A DNA stretch of 64,000 nucleotides from Nitratireductor soli. Lineage in GTDB: Bacteria; Pseudomonadota; Alphaproteobacteria; Rhizobiales; Rhizobiaceae. Where the stretch lies: the NCBI RefSeq assembly GCF_001050155.1, contig NZ_LFVY01000012.1, positions 62,001 to 126,000 of the forward strand. Reading direction: 5' to 3'. The position numbers and the translations under genes are program-made. Position 1 is the first letter of the stretch; each line of letters starts with the position of its first letter. Of this stretch, positions 8,285-16,567 are shown piece after piece. Under the pieces are notes generated by a model. It was given only the letters and a program-made list of their open reading frames with translations, was not told the DNA's origin and did not search any database.

Positions 8285-8398
8285 GTGGTTCGACAAGCTC
8301 ACCATGAGGGGGGCTGGACTTGGCAGGGAGCTGATCCCGAGACGTTCGCATGGGTTTTGCAACCTTAGACCCCCCTCATGGTGAGCTTGTCGAACCAC
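8285..8398. repeat. 29-bp perfect inverted repeat between tig and radC
   Basis: Left arm 8285-8313 begins GTGGTTCGACAAGCTCACC; right arm 8370-8398 is its exact reverse complement, with 56 bp between. The arm sequence resembles a short intergenic repeat I recall as widespread in alphaproteobacteria. It sits between convergent tig and radC and could act as a bidirectional transcription barrier. Confidence 0.85.
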
Positions 8399-8475
8399 GC
8401 ACCGGGGTCAGTGCAGTATTGTGCCGTGTGCTATGGCGCCTGGAATGGGCGCACGGCGCTCCAGCAGGCATTGCG

Positions 8476-9216
8476 TCAGATGAGTTGCAGGCCCTTGAAG
8501 CTCACATGGCCGGATTTGCCGACGATGATATGGTCGTGGACGATGATGCCGAGCGGCGCTGCCGTCTCGACGATGGTTTTCGTCATCTCGATATCGGCGC
8601 GCGACGGGGTCGGGTCGCCGGAGGGATGGTTGTGCACCAGGATGACGGCGCTCGCCGACAATTCCAGCGCCCGCCGAACGATCTCGCGGGGGTAGACCGG
8701 TGTGTGATCGACCGTGCCCGTCTGTTGCACCTCGTCGGCGATGAGCTGGTTCTTCTTGTCGAGAAACAGGATGCGGAATTGCTCGCGCTGCTCATACGCC
8801 ATCACGGCGTGACAATAGTCGATGACTTGCGACCACGACGACAACACCTGGCGCCCACGCAGGTCGGCCTTTAGCATGCGTTGGGCGAGGGCGGCGGCAA
8901 GCTTCAGGTCGCGCGCCGCTGCCTGGCCGATGCCTGTCACCTCGCCCAACAGCTTCTCCGGCGCACCCAGCACCTCGGCAAGCGAGCCGAAGCGCTTCAG
9001 CAAGGCCTTGGCCGGCGCCTTGGTGTCGGCGCGCGGTATGGCGCGAAACAGAAACAGTTCGAGAAGCTCGTAGTCGGTCAGCGCATCGCTGCCCAGCTCG
9101 GCGAAGCGTTGCCGCAATCGGTCGCGATGGCCATGATAGTGCGGCTTGTCCCTGTCGCGGATCGGCTGGGTCGGTCCCTCGCCGAAGAACACACGCTCGT
9201 CGTCGTCCGCATCCAT
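8476..9216 (-). CDS. radC: RadC family JAB/MPN-domain protein (DUF2466)
   Basis: 246 aa. N-terminal helix-hairpin-helix region ([19 protein letters not shown]) and C-terminal JAB domain with the metal motif [19 protein letters not shown]. Despite the name, a direct DNA-repair role is not established. It lies just downstream of map on the same strand. The ATG at 9216 is preceded by GGCGGGGGCACGGG; a GTG at 9264 would add 16 residues and sit 9 bp from the map stop, so the start is open. Confidence 0.9.
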   Translation of the reverse strand: MDADDDERVFFGEGPTQPIRDRDKPHYHGHRDRLRQRFAELGSDALTDYELLELFLFRAIPRADTKAPAKALLKRFGSLAEVLGAPEKLLGEVTGIGQAAARDLKLAAALAQRMLKADLRGRQVLSSWSQVIDYCHAVMAYEQREQFRILFLDKKNQLIADEVQQTGTVDHTPVYPREIVRRALELSASAVILVHNHPSGDPTPSRADIEMTKTIVETAAPLGIIVHDHIIVGKSGHVSFKGLQLI

Positions 9217-9273
9217 CCCGTGCCCCCGCCGCTCGCAATGGTTGCCGCGCCATTGCCGCTTCACGGAAGGATA

Positions 9274-10101
9274 CTAGGCGGGCAGGCCGGGCCGGTCGAG
9301 TCCCGCAAGCGACAGGGTGAAAATTTCGCAGCCGGTCTCCGTCACGCCGATCGTGTGCTCGTACTGGGCTGACAATGAGCGGTCGCGGGTAACCGCGGTC
9401 CAGCCGTCGGACAGCACTTTGACATGCGGGCGGCCGAGATTGATCATCGGCTCGATGGTGAAGATCATGCCCGGGCGCATCTCGACGCCTTCATTGGCGC
9501 TGCCATAGTGCAGGATGTTCGGCGCGTCGTGGAACAGCAACCCGACGCCGTGGCCGCAGAAATCGCGCACCACCGAGCAGCGCTCGCCCTCGGCATAGGA
9601 CTGGATGGCCGCGCCGATGGCGCCCGTGCGCGCGCCTGGCCTGACCGCGGCGATGCCGCGCATCAGGCACTCATGCGTCACTTCGAGCAGCCGTTCGGCG
9701 GCGCGCTTGATCGTCCCGACCGGATACATGCGGCTCGAATCGCCATGCCAGCCGTCGAGGATATAGGTGACGTCGATGTTGACGACATCCCCGTCGCGCA
9801 GCGGCTTGTCGTCGGGAATGCCGTGGCAGACCACGTGATTGATCGAGGTGCAGCAGGATTTCGTGTAGCCGCGATAGTTCAGCGTGGCGGGAATGGCGCC
9901 GTGATCCATGCCGAACTCGAACACGAAGCGGTCGATGGCGCCGGTGGTCACGCCCGGTGCGACGATGGCGGCCAATTCGTCGAGGCAGCGCGCCGTCAGC
10001 GTGGATGCCTTGCGCATGCCGGCGAAACCCGCCTCGTCATACAGGCGGATCTGGCCGGTGTTGCGCAAGGGGGCGTTGTCGGCTTCGAGATAGGTGACCA
10101 T
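9274..10101 (-). CDS. map: Type I methionine aminopeptidase
   Basis: Removes the initiator methionine from nascent proteins. 275 aa with the five metal ligands in family context: D and D in VNIDVTYILDGWHGDSSRMY, H in CGHGVGLLFHD, E in FTIEPMI, E in QYEHTIGV. Pita-bread fold; no N-terminal zinc-finger extension. Part of a minus-strand run sfsA-map-radC with short gaps (12 bp to sfsA). Confidence 0.96.
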   Translation of the reverse strand: MVTYLEADNAPLRNTGQIRLYDEAGFAGMRKASTLTARCLDELAAIVAPGVTTGAIDRFVFEFGMDHGAIPATLNYRGYTKSCCTSINHVVCHGIPDDKPLRDGDVVNIDVTYILDGWHGDSSRMYPVGTIKRAAERLLEVTHECLMRGIAAVRPGARTGAIGAAIQSYAEGERCSVVRDFCGHGVGLLFHDAPNILHYGSANEGVEMRPGMIFTIEPMINLGRPHVKVLSDGWTAVTRDRSLSAQYEHTIGVTETGCEIFTLSLAGLDRPGLPA

Positions 10102-10113
10102 GGGCTCGGCTGT

Positions 10114-10857
10114 CTATGCTGGTGTCGTTTGAAACAAGGCCGGATTTTGCGGCTTTTCCGCGACGATGTCTATCGCCCGATCCGGCACGATCGCTTGTGC
10201 GCTGATGTGGCATCTGACGGCGTAAGCTTCAACCCCGGCTGCGCTGGCGCGCCGAAACGCCGCCACATAGCCTGGGTCGAGATCGTCGCAAAGGCGGAAA
10301 TGGTCGCAATCGTCGCGCTGGATCAGGTAGACCATGATCGCCCGGTGGCCTGCTGCGCGCATGCGCGACAGTTCATCGAGATGGCGCGCGCCGCGTGTCG
10401 TCACCGTGTCGGGAAATTCGGCAAGCCCGGCCTGGCGCCGGAAATGCACGTTCTTGACCTCGACATAGGCGGGCGGGCGATCCGGATGCTCCAGGAGCAG
10501 ATCGATGCGCGAACGTTCGCCATAGCGTTGTTCCCGCCTGATCGACGGATAGTCGGCCAGATCGTCGATCAACCCCGCGGCGATCGCTTCTTCCGCCAGC
10601 CGATTCGGCAGGCCGGTGTTGATTCCCACCAGCGAGCCGTCGGCCTCGACGATTTCCAGGCGATGGCTGTATTTGCGCTTCGGGTCATCGGAGCGCGACA
10701 GGAAGACGCGCGATCCCTCGGCCGTCAGGCCGAGCATGGAGCCGGTATTGGGCACCGAAACGGTGATCTGCTCGCCGCCCCTCAGGGCCACATCCGCCAG
10801 GAACCGCTTGTAGCGGCGGATCAGGCGGGCTTCGATCAGCGGTGGGGAGAATTGCAT
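10114..10857 (-). CDS. sfsA: SfsA family protein (sugar fermentation stimulation / DNA-binding)
   Basis: 247 aa with the family segments [39 protein letters not shown] and [10 protein letters not shown]. The ExK-type EVKN strand resembles a restriction-endonuclease-like core. In E. coli the protein affects maltose-gene expression; its biochemical role here is not known. The start MQFSPPL matches the family N-terminus; the frame stays open 12 codons further up. It is probably co-transcribed with map. Confidence 0.93.
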   Translation of the reverse strand: MQFSPPLIEARLIRRYKRFLADVALRGGEQITVSVPNTGSMLGLTAEGSRVFLSRSDDPKRKYSHRLEIVEADGSLVGINTGLPNRLAEEAIAAGLIDDLADYPSIRREQRYGERSRIDLLLEHPDRPPAYVEVKNVHFRRQAGLAEFPDTVTTRGARHLDELSRMRAAGHRAIMVYLIQRDDCDHFRLCDDLDPGYVAAFRRASAAGVEAYAVRCHISAQAIVPDRAIDIVAEKPQNPALFQTTPA

Positions 10858-10967
10858 GCGCCGTCTCGCCGTTTCAGGTCTTCCCGACGGCATCGCCGAT
10901 GCTCGCGCAGCGGAGACGATATGTCGGAGAAAAGTCCGCCACGGATCGATCTCCTCAGGGAGAAACT

Positions 10968-11043
10968 TGGTACGCCCAAGGGGAATCGAACCCCTGTTTC
11001 CGCCGTGAAAGGGCGGCGTCCTAGACCGCTAGACGATGGGCGC
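10968..11043 (-). tRNA. tRNA-Glu (anticodon TTC)
   Basis: 76 nt including encoded CCA. Acceptor GCGCCCA with TGGGCGT (one terminal G-U), D arm TCGTCTAGCGGTCTAGGAC, anticodon loop CTTTCAC with TTC, T arm AGGGGTTCGAATCCCCT. Decodes GAA/GAG. It lies between the M15 lipoprotein gene and sfsA on the same strand. Confidence 0.96.
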
Positions 11044-11122
11044 GCTCAAGACGAGCCGCCTTATAGTGAGCTTCCGCGTGCACGGCAACCCGTCTTGTGG
11101 CCGTTCACGGCGATTTTTCAAT

Positions 11123-12331
11123 TTATTTACGCCGGCGGCAGCGCCAGTTCCAATCGCGCTCGGGTCCGACATCCACATGCACCGACGTGGTGTGGCAATA
11201 GGTGCCGACACCGCCGCGCCCGGGCATGGAACGGACATACTTCGCCAGCTCCCATTTGCTGACGCCCTCGATCTGGATGTCGGCCGCCGCGCAGTACATG
11301 TGCAGCGAATTGCGTGCCCCGCGAACACGCTGGTTGTAGCTGGGGCTGCGATAGCCGGAGGTGACAATGATGGGCCTGCGGTAATGGCGCTCGATCGTTT
11401 TCAGCATGCCGACAAGGGCCGGCTTGAGGCATGCCGTGTCGACGTTGTCGCGCTGCTTCAGGAGGCCGTTGGGCGCCAGCCTGGCCATGCCGGCGGCCGA
11501 CGCCACCTGGTAGCTGGGCTCTTCCTCATACATATCGACATCGGCATCGCCGGAGCCGGACTTGCGCGAAAATTCAAAGAGATTCTCTCCCTGGCGCACA
11601 CCAGGCAGGGCATCGCCCATGCCGAGCGATGCACGCACAGGCTTGGTCTGTGTCGACGCCGCAGCCAGGATCACCTTCGGCTTCTCCGCTTCGGCGGATC
11701 CGGGAGCGACCGTGGGCTGGGTGATTTTTTCGGCCGCTGTGGCGGCATTCGCCTGGCGCGGGGAGAAGAAGGCTGAGAGGAAGTCGCGTTTCTTGGCGCT
11801 GGTTTCCTCGGCGGTCACCATCTCTTCGCTTGTCGCGGGTTCCTCGGTCGCTGCTGCCGACTCAACATCCGCAGTTTCGCTGGATGCCTCCGCTGCCGCA
11901 GGTTTCGTCACATCCGCGGCGGGGGAGGCTTCGGTTGGTTTGGCAGGCGCCTGCTCGGCGCTTGCCGTTTCAACCGCGACGGTGTCCGCCGCCGCTTCGC
12001 CATCCACCTGGGTGAGCTTTTCCTGGTCGGGCCGCGCCGCGGGAACCGGGGCTGAACCGTCCTTCTGGGCGTCTGCATAGGCTGCGGCGGCAACGGATTG
12101 ATCGACGTCGCCGGAGAACAACGCAGCGGAAGGCTCCGGGTTGGATGTGGGAGCAAGACCGAATTGTGTGACGGGGTCGGAGGCTGTGGAACAGGAGGCA
12201 AGAAGAACGGCGCAGAATGCCGCGAGGAGGCCGCTTCGGCCAAACTCTGCTGTCGCCGGATTGCGACATGCGCCTCTGTACCAAAAAGTCAAAAACAAAT
12301 CCCCTCGTCCAAGTGTCTTCGCAAGATACAA
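11123..12331 (-). CDS. Lipoprotein with C-terminal M15-type (YcbK/DUF882-like) peptidase domain
   Basis: About 380-402 aa depending on start. A lipoprotein-type signal (LLAAFCAVLLASC) is followed by about 200 residues rich in Ala, Glu, Pro and Thr, probably disordered. The C-terminal domain has YRRPIIVTSGYRSPSYNQ, SLHMYCAAADIQI and SVHVDVG, matching the His/Asp zinc ligands of M15-like murein peptidases. A role in peptidoglycan trimming is likely. No ATG precedes the signal in frame: TTG codons at 12331 and 12298 are the candidates, so the start is uncertain. It is followed downstream by tRNA-Glu on the same strand. Confidence 0.8.
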   Translation of the reverse strand: MYLAKTLGRGDLFLTFWYRGACRNPATAEFGRSGLLAAFCAVLLASCSTASDPVTQFGLAPTSNPEPSAALFSGDVDQSVAAAAYADAQKDGSAPVPAARPDQEKLTQVDGEAAADTVAVETASAEQAPAKPTEASPAADVTKPAAAEASSETADVESAAATEEPATSEEMVTAEETSAKKRDFLSAFFSPRQANAATAAEKITQPTVAPGSAEAEKPKVILAAASTQTKPVRASLGMGDALPGVRQGENLFEFSRKSGSGDADVDMYEEEPSYQVASAAGMARLAPNGLLKQRDNVDTACLKPALVGMLKTIERHYRRPIIVTSGYRSPSYNQRVRGARNSLHMYCAAADIQIEGVSKWELAKYVRSMPGRGGVGTYCHTTSVHVDVGPERDWNWRCRRRK

Positions 12332-12553
12332 GCGTCTTCGTAAAATACGAAAGTACCGGACTCCGAATCTCTACGCCCCTCGCGTCACTAGACTTGCTAG
12401 CCAATTCGCGTCCTTACGGCAAACCGCAATATGCCGGTAGGGAAGGAATGAGGCAAGAACATGATTGTTATACGTTCGTGCCGACAAACTCAAATCCCCA
12501 GGCCCGGCGGCGCCGAGGTAGGGGATTTGCACGAGCGAGGCCAGGCGCTGACC
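12332..12553. other. Intergenic region between phaC and M15 lipoprotein
   Basis: 222 bp. It contains a long-armed stem CAAATCCCC...GGGGATTTG (12490-12530) just after the phaC stop on the minus strand, probably its terminator, and a small palindrome CTTCGTAAAATACGAAAG near 12335-12355. No gene seen. Confidence 0.4.
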
Positions 12554-14383
12554 TTAGGCGCGTACCCGCACATACTCGCCTGGCGCGTCTCCCAGTGTCT
12601 TTCGCCGTCCGCCGGGCTTGCGCGCCGCCACGCGCTGGCCGTCCTGCTTTTCGATCCACGCATGCCAGTGAGGCCACCAGGAACCGGGTGTCTCGGTCGC
12701 CTCGGAAAGCCAGTTCTCCAGCATTCCCTCGGGTTTGGAGCCCGTCCAGAACTGGTATTTGTTCATCTCCGGCGGGTTGATGACGCCGGCGATGTGGCCG
12801 GAGCCGGCCAGGATGAACTCGACCGGGCCGCCGAAGCACCGGCTTCCCAGGAAGACCGACTTGGCCGGCGCGATGTGGTCTTCGCGCGTGGCCAGGTTGA
12901 AGATCGGGATCTTGACGTCTTCGATCTGGATGCGCTTGCCGTGCAGCGTCGCCCGCCCACGCGAAAGATTGTTCTCGAGATAGCAATTGCGCAGATAGTA
13001 GGAGTGGTTGGCCGCCCCCAGGCGGGTCGAATCGGAGTTCCAGTACAGCAGGTCGAAGGGCAGGGGCGCCCGGCCGCGCAGGTAGTTGTTGACGACGTAG
13101 GGCCAGATCAGGTCGCCGGCGCGCAGCATGTTGAACGCGGTGGCCATTCGGTTGGCGTCGAGATAGCCCCTGCCGCGCATTGCCTTGTCGAGCGCCTGGA
13201 CCTGCTCCTCGTCGACGAACACCTTCAGGTCGCCGGCATGGGTGAAATCGACCTGGGTGGTCAGCAGCGTTGCCGAAGCGATGCGCGTGTCGCCCTCGGC
13301 CGCCATCAGCGCCAGGCTTGCCGCCAGAAGTGTCCCGCCGACGCAATAGCCCATTGCGTTGACCGCGTCTGCGCCGGTCGCCTGCTCGACCGCCTCCAGC
13401 GCGAATCGGATGCCTTCGTCGATGTAGTCGGCCCAGTCCAGCCTGCCGTGTCGCTCGTCGGGGTTGACCCAGGAGATGACGAACACGGTGTGACCCTGTT
13501 CAACCGCCCAGCGGATGAAGGAACGTTTCGGATTGAGGTCGAGAATGTAGAATTTGTTGATCCACGGTGGCACCACGAGCAGCGGCCGCTTGAGCACCTC
13601 CTTCGTCGCCGGTTCATATTGAATGACCTCTGCCAGCCTGCTGCGGGCGATCACCTTGCCCGGCGTCATGGCAATGTTCTCGCCCACCTTGAATTTCGAC
13701 GCGTCGGACTGGCGCAGCTTCAGATCACCCTTGCCGGCCGAGATGTCCTCGGCCAGCATGCGCATGCCGCGCACCAGGTTTTCGCCGTCGCTCGACATGG
13801 TTTCGCGAAAGAGCTCCGGGTTTGTCAGGAGGAAATTCGACGGCGACAGCGCCTGGCTGATCTGGTCGACGTAGAATCGCGCCTTGTGTCGTGTCATGTC
13901 GTCCAGGTTCTCGGCGCCGTCCACCAGGTCGACGGCCCAGCGCGAGGTCACGAGATAGGCCTGTTTCAGAAAGCTGAAGAAGGCGTTGCGTCCCCATTCG
14001 GGGTCCTGGAAGCGTTTGTCGGCGGCTGGCGGAGAGGCATAGTCGGCCGCAGCATCCTCGCTCATGCGGCGGATGGCATTGGCCCACAACCCCATGAACT
14101 CGGCAAAAAGCCGCGTCTGGGCTTCGAGCGCGCGGGCGGGATCGCCAAGCCAGTATTCGCTGACGCGCGAAAACGTGCGCACCATATCGACGAGCGGCGC
14201 CGTGGTGACGTCGCTGGTCTCGCCTTTTTCTCGTGCTTCGGTCCAGGCGGCGGCTGCCTTGCCGAGCTCCTCGAGGGCGCGGGCTAGGTTGCGGGCAAGG
14301 CGTTCGGGATCTTTCGCCAGATACTGGTCTACCGATGCGTTCGACTGGTCCTTTGAACTGTTGGTTCCATTCTTTTGAGCCAT
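12554..14383 (-). CDS. phaC: Class I poly(3-hydroxyalkanoate) synthase
   Basis: Polymerises (R)-3-hydroxyacyl-CoA into storage polyester on granules. 609 aa, typical for class I. N-terminal PhaC_N region, then alpha/beta hydrolase core with the lipase-like box GYCVGGTLLA holding the catalytic Cys, the Asp region TREDHIAPAKS and the His region GSGHIAGVINPP. A conserved WINKFYILDLNPKRS strand precedes it. Start ATG at 14383 (MAQKNGTNSS); the open frame continues far upstream through repeats and was not used. phaA, phaB and phaR are not nearby. A small lipoprotein gene is divergent. Confidence 0.96.
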   Translation of the reverse strand: MAQKNGTNSSKDQSNASVDQYLAKDPERLARNLARALEELGKAAAAWTEAREKGETSDVTTAPLVDMVRTFSRVSEYWLGDPARALEAQTRLFAEFMGLWANAIRRMSEDAAADYASPPAADKRFQDPEWGRNAFFSFLKQAYLVTSRWAVDLVDGAENLDDMTRHKARFYVDQISQALSPSNFLLTNPELFRETMSSDGENLVRGMRMLAEDISAGKGDLKLRQSDASKFKVGENIAMTPGKVIARSRLAEVIQYEPATKEVLKRPLLVVPPWINKFYILDLNPKRSFIRWAVEQGHTVFVISWVNPDERHGRLDWADYIDEGIRFALEAVEQATGADAVNAMGYCVGGTLLAASLALMAAEGDTRIASATLLTTQVDFTHAGDLKVFVDEEQVQALDKAMRGRGYLDANRMATAFNMLRAGDLIWPYVVNNYLRGRAPLPFDLLYWNSDSTRLGAANHSYYLRNCYLENNLSRGRATLHGKRIQIEDVKIPIFNLATREDHIAPAKSVFLGSRCFGGPVEFILAGSGHIAGVINPPEMNKYQFWTGSKPEGMLENWLSEATETPGSWWPHWHAWIEKQDGQRVAARKPGGRRKTLGDAPGEYVRVRA

Positions 14384-14434
14384 GATTTGCGCCCGCACTC
14401 TATCCGCGCCTTTCATGCGGCGCGGTGTTGACAC

Positions 14435-14474
14435 AGAGCGCCGTGCATCCATTCCGATGCACAAAGAGCGCTCT
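14435..14474. repeat. Hairpin repeat, family B, copy 1
   Basis: Nested palindrome: outer AGAGCG/CGCTCT (14435-14440, 14469-14474) and inner GTGCATC-CATTCC-GATGCAC (14443-14462). It resembles the units at 32164-32203 and 60559-60602. It lies in the phaC upstream region; because it belongs to a repeat family I do not call it an operator. Confidence 0.7.
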
Positions 14475-14490
14475 AACTCTTTGAATCTAC

Positions 14491-14534
14491 GCATCGTTCT
14501 TTCCGAAAATCGGTTCCGATTTTCGGGCCGATGC
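14491..14534. repeat. Palindromic intergenic repeat upstream of phaC
   Basis: Inner perfect stem CCGAAAATCGG-TT-CCGATTTTCGG (14503-14526) and outer GCATCG/CGATGC. It resembles a common rhizobial intergenic repeat by memory. It adjoins the family B hairpin, forming a mosaic. Confidence 0.7.
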
Positions 14535-14596
14535 TGTAGTCTGCTGGGAGGCTCCCCCACTATCATGCACCGTAGCGGCTCGAATCGGAAGATAAT

Positions 14597-15016
14597 ATGA
14601 AATTCAATCGTCACGGCAGGATTTTTCAAGTCGCCGCGCTGGGGCTGCTGCTCACCTGTCAGGCCGGCGCGCTGGCCGGTTGCATGAGCGCCAGCCTTGA
14701 GGATGCCGCACCCGTCGCCACGCTGCCGGCTCCGGCCAACACAGCCCCGGCCAACACGGCCGAGACCAACGCGGCGCCAATTGCAGGTGCACGCCTGACG
14801 GGCGAATACCCGAACCTGAATGTGGCGCCCGATTCGGCCGCCACGCCGATCACTGCCGGTGAAAAGGAAACCCTGACGCGCGACCTGACGGCGACCAGGA
14901 AGAGGCTCGGCGCGAGCACGCCTTCGGGCAATCCGGCGGCCGAGGCCGATCGCCTGCGCAAGCTTGCCAAAACCCACGCACAAAGGCGCCTCGAAGAGAT
15001 CGAGCGCGGCGAGTAA
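14597..15016 (+). CDS. Small lipoprotein, unknown function
   Basis: 139 aa. Signal peptide with positively charged start (MKFNRHGR), hydrophobic core, and lipobox LAGC giving Cys at about residue 29. The middle is Ala/Pro/Asn-rich with a short repeat (APANTAPANTAETNAAP). The C-terminal 50 residues are charged and helical (EADRLRKLAKTHAQRRLEEI). I do not recognise the family beyond a conserved-looking rhizobial lipoprotein. Divergent from phaC, with 213 bp of repeat-rich sequence between. Confidence 0.7.
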   Translation: MKFNRHGRIFQVAALGLLLTCQAGALAGCMSASLEDAAPVATLPAPANTAPANTAETNAAPIAGARLTGEYPNLNVAPDSAATPITAGEKETLTRDLTATRKRLGASTPSGNPAAEADRLRKLAKTHAQRRLEEIERGE

Positions 15017-15309
15017 GACAGGGCCGCAGGGCAATCGAGTGATGGAAAACAATCCTGTTTACTGCTCGGCGCGATCGGTGGAAACCATTTTCGCAAAGCG
15101 AAAATGGCAAGGCCGATTGGCCGTCGCGCCTTTTGACGCGTGAAGCCAAGGTCGCGGATGCGACCGCCGGCGTTTGAGGCAGCAAGAAAAGAAGGGCAAT
15201 CGGGTTCACCCGATTGCCCTGGACAGGGCAGGCGACGCTCTCGACCGGTTCGGGGTTTGGGTATATGGAGAGCCGGGCGCAGGGTGCGCATGCGTGTTGA
15301 GGAACCACG
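15017..15309. other. Hairpin-rich intergenic region before the aminotransferase gene
   Basis: About 290 bp without a gene. Two strong stems: CCATTTTCGC-AAA-GCGAAAATGG (about 15084-15106) and GGGCAATCGGG-TTCA-CCCGATTGCCC (15194-15219). On the minus strand the second is followed by TTCTTTTCTTG, so it would look like a terminator for minus-strand transcription, although no minus-strand gene precedes it. Probably another mosaic repeat. Confidence 0.5.
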
Positions 15310-16527
15310 ATGGAAGAATTCCACAAGATTCGCCGACTGCCGCCATATGTCTTCGAGCAGGTCAATCGCCTGAAGGCCAGCGCGCGCGCGCGCGGCGCCG
15401 ACATCATCGATCTCGGCATGGGCAATCCGGACCTGCCGACGCCGCAGGCCATCGTCGACAAGCTCTGCGATGTGGTGCGCGACCCGCGCACGCACCGCTA
15501 TTCCTCCTCGCGCGGCATTCCGGGCCTCCGCCGCGCCCAGGCCGCCTATTATGCGCGCCGTTTCGGCGTCAAGCTGAACCCGGAAACGCAGGTCGTCGCC
15601 ACGCTTGGCTCGAAGGAGGGTTTCGCCAATATGGCGCAAGCCATCACCGCGCCGGGCGACGTGGTTCTGTGCCCCAATCCGACCTATCCGATCCACGCCT
15701 TCGGCTTTATCATGTCGGGTGGCGTGATCCGCGCCATCCAGGCCGAGCCGGACAATGATTTCATTCCGGCGCTGGAGCGCGCCGTGCGCTATTCGACGCC
15801 GAAGCCGCTGGCGCTGATCCTCAACTATCCGGCCAATCCGACCGCCTTCACCGCAACCTTGGATTTCTACAAGGACGTGGTCGCTTTCGCCCGCAAGAAC
15901 GATCTCATCATCCTGTCCGATCTGGCCTATTCGGAGATCTATTTCGACGGCAATCCGCCCCCCTCCGTCCTCGAAGTGCCGGGTGCGATGGATGTGACGG
16001 TCGAGTTCACCTCCATGTCGAAGACCTTTTCCATGCCGGGTTGGCGGATGGGCTTCGCCGTCGGCAACGAACGGCTGATCGCAGCACTTTCGCGCGTCAA
16101 ATCCTATCTCGACTATGGCGCCTTCACGCCGATCCAGGTGGCGGCCGCCGCTGCCCTCAATTCGGATGGCGCGGAGATCGATGAGGTGCGCGGCATCTAC
16201 CATCGCCGCCGCGACGTGCTGGTCGAGGCTTTCGGCCGCGCCGGCTGGCCGGTGCCGCCGCCGCCGGCGACCATGTTCGCCTGGGCGCCGATCCCTCAGG
16301 CCTACCGCGCGCTCGGCTCGCTGGAATTCTCCAAGCTCCTGGTCGAAAAGGCCGACGTGGCGGTTGCGCCGGGCATCGGCTTCGGCGAGTTCGGCGACGA
16401 TCATGTGCGCATCGCCCTGGTCGAGAACGAGCATCGCATCCGCCAGGCGGCGCGCAACATCAAGCGTTTCCTGGCCACGGCGCCGGAAACCACCGACAAC
16501 GTCATCCCGCTCGGCGCCCGGCGCTGA
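15310..16527 (+). CDS. PLP-dependent class I/II aminotransferase (AlaC / LL-DAP aminotransferase-like)
   Basis: 405 aa, fold type I. N-terminal substrate region IDLGMGNPDLPTPQ, then GLRRAQAAYY, the PLP-phosphate region LGSKEGFANM, NYPANPTAFTA, and the Schiff-base lysine in SMSKTFSMPGWRMGF; Arg for the carboxylate in HVRIALVENEHR. This set is annotated in relatives as LL-diaminopimelate or alanine/glutamate-pyruvate aminotransferase; sequence does not decide between them. Start ATG with GAGGAACC upstream. It precedes hom by 40 bp, which suggests a shared aspartate-family amino-acid operon. Confidence 0.88.
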   Translation: MEEFHKIRRLPPYVFEQVNRLKASARARGADIIDLGMGNPDLPTPQAIVDKLCDVVRDPRTHRYSSSRGIPGLRRAQAAYYARRFGVKLNPETQVVATLGSKEGFANMAQAITAPGDVVLCPNPTYPIHAFGFIMSGGVIRAIQAEPDNDFIPALERAVRYSTPKPLALILNYPANPTAFTATLDFYKDVVAFARKNDLIILSDLAYSEIYFDGNPPPSVLEVPGAMDVTVEFTSMSKTFSMPGWRMGFAVGNERLIAALSRVKSYLDYGAFTPIQVAAAAALNSDGAEIDEVRGIYHRRRDVLVEAFGRAGWPVPPPPATMFAWAPIPQAYRALGSLEFSKLLVEKADVAVAPGIGFGEFGDDHVRIALVENEHRIRQAARNIKRFLATAPETTDNVIPLGARR

Positions 16528-16567
16528 GCGGTCATTCCTGATCAGTTAAGAAGGAGCACGCCGCGAC

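Noticed and set aside
6604-11043. Integration site at tRNA-Leu or tRNA-Glu
   Set aside because: No integrase, no duplicated tRNA 3' end and no change of gene content next to either tRNA.
9424-11262. 600-codon plus-strand frame opposite map, sfsA and tRNA-Glu
   Set aside because: It crosses a tRNA gene and two well-supported minus-strand genes.
12461-14287. 600-codon plus-strand frame opposite phaC
   Set aside because: Antisense to a clear full-length PHA synthase; its composition mirrors the reverse complement of phaC codons and shows no motif.
14443-14462. Operator GTGCATC-N6-GATGCAC for phaC
   Set aside because: The dyad is the variable inner stem of repeat family B, which recurs elsewhere with other inner sequences, so it is better explained as part of the repeat.
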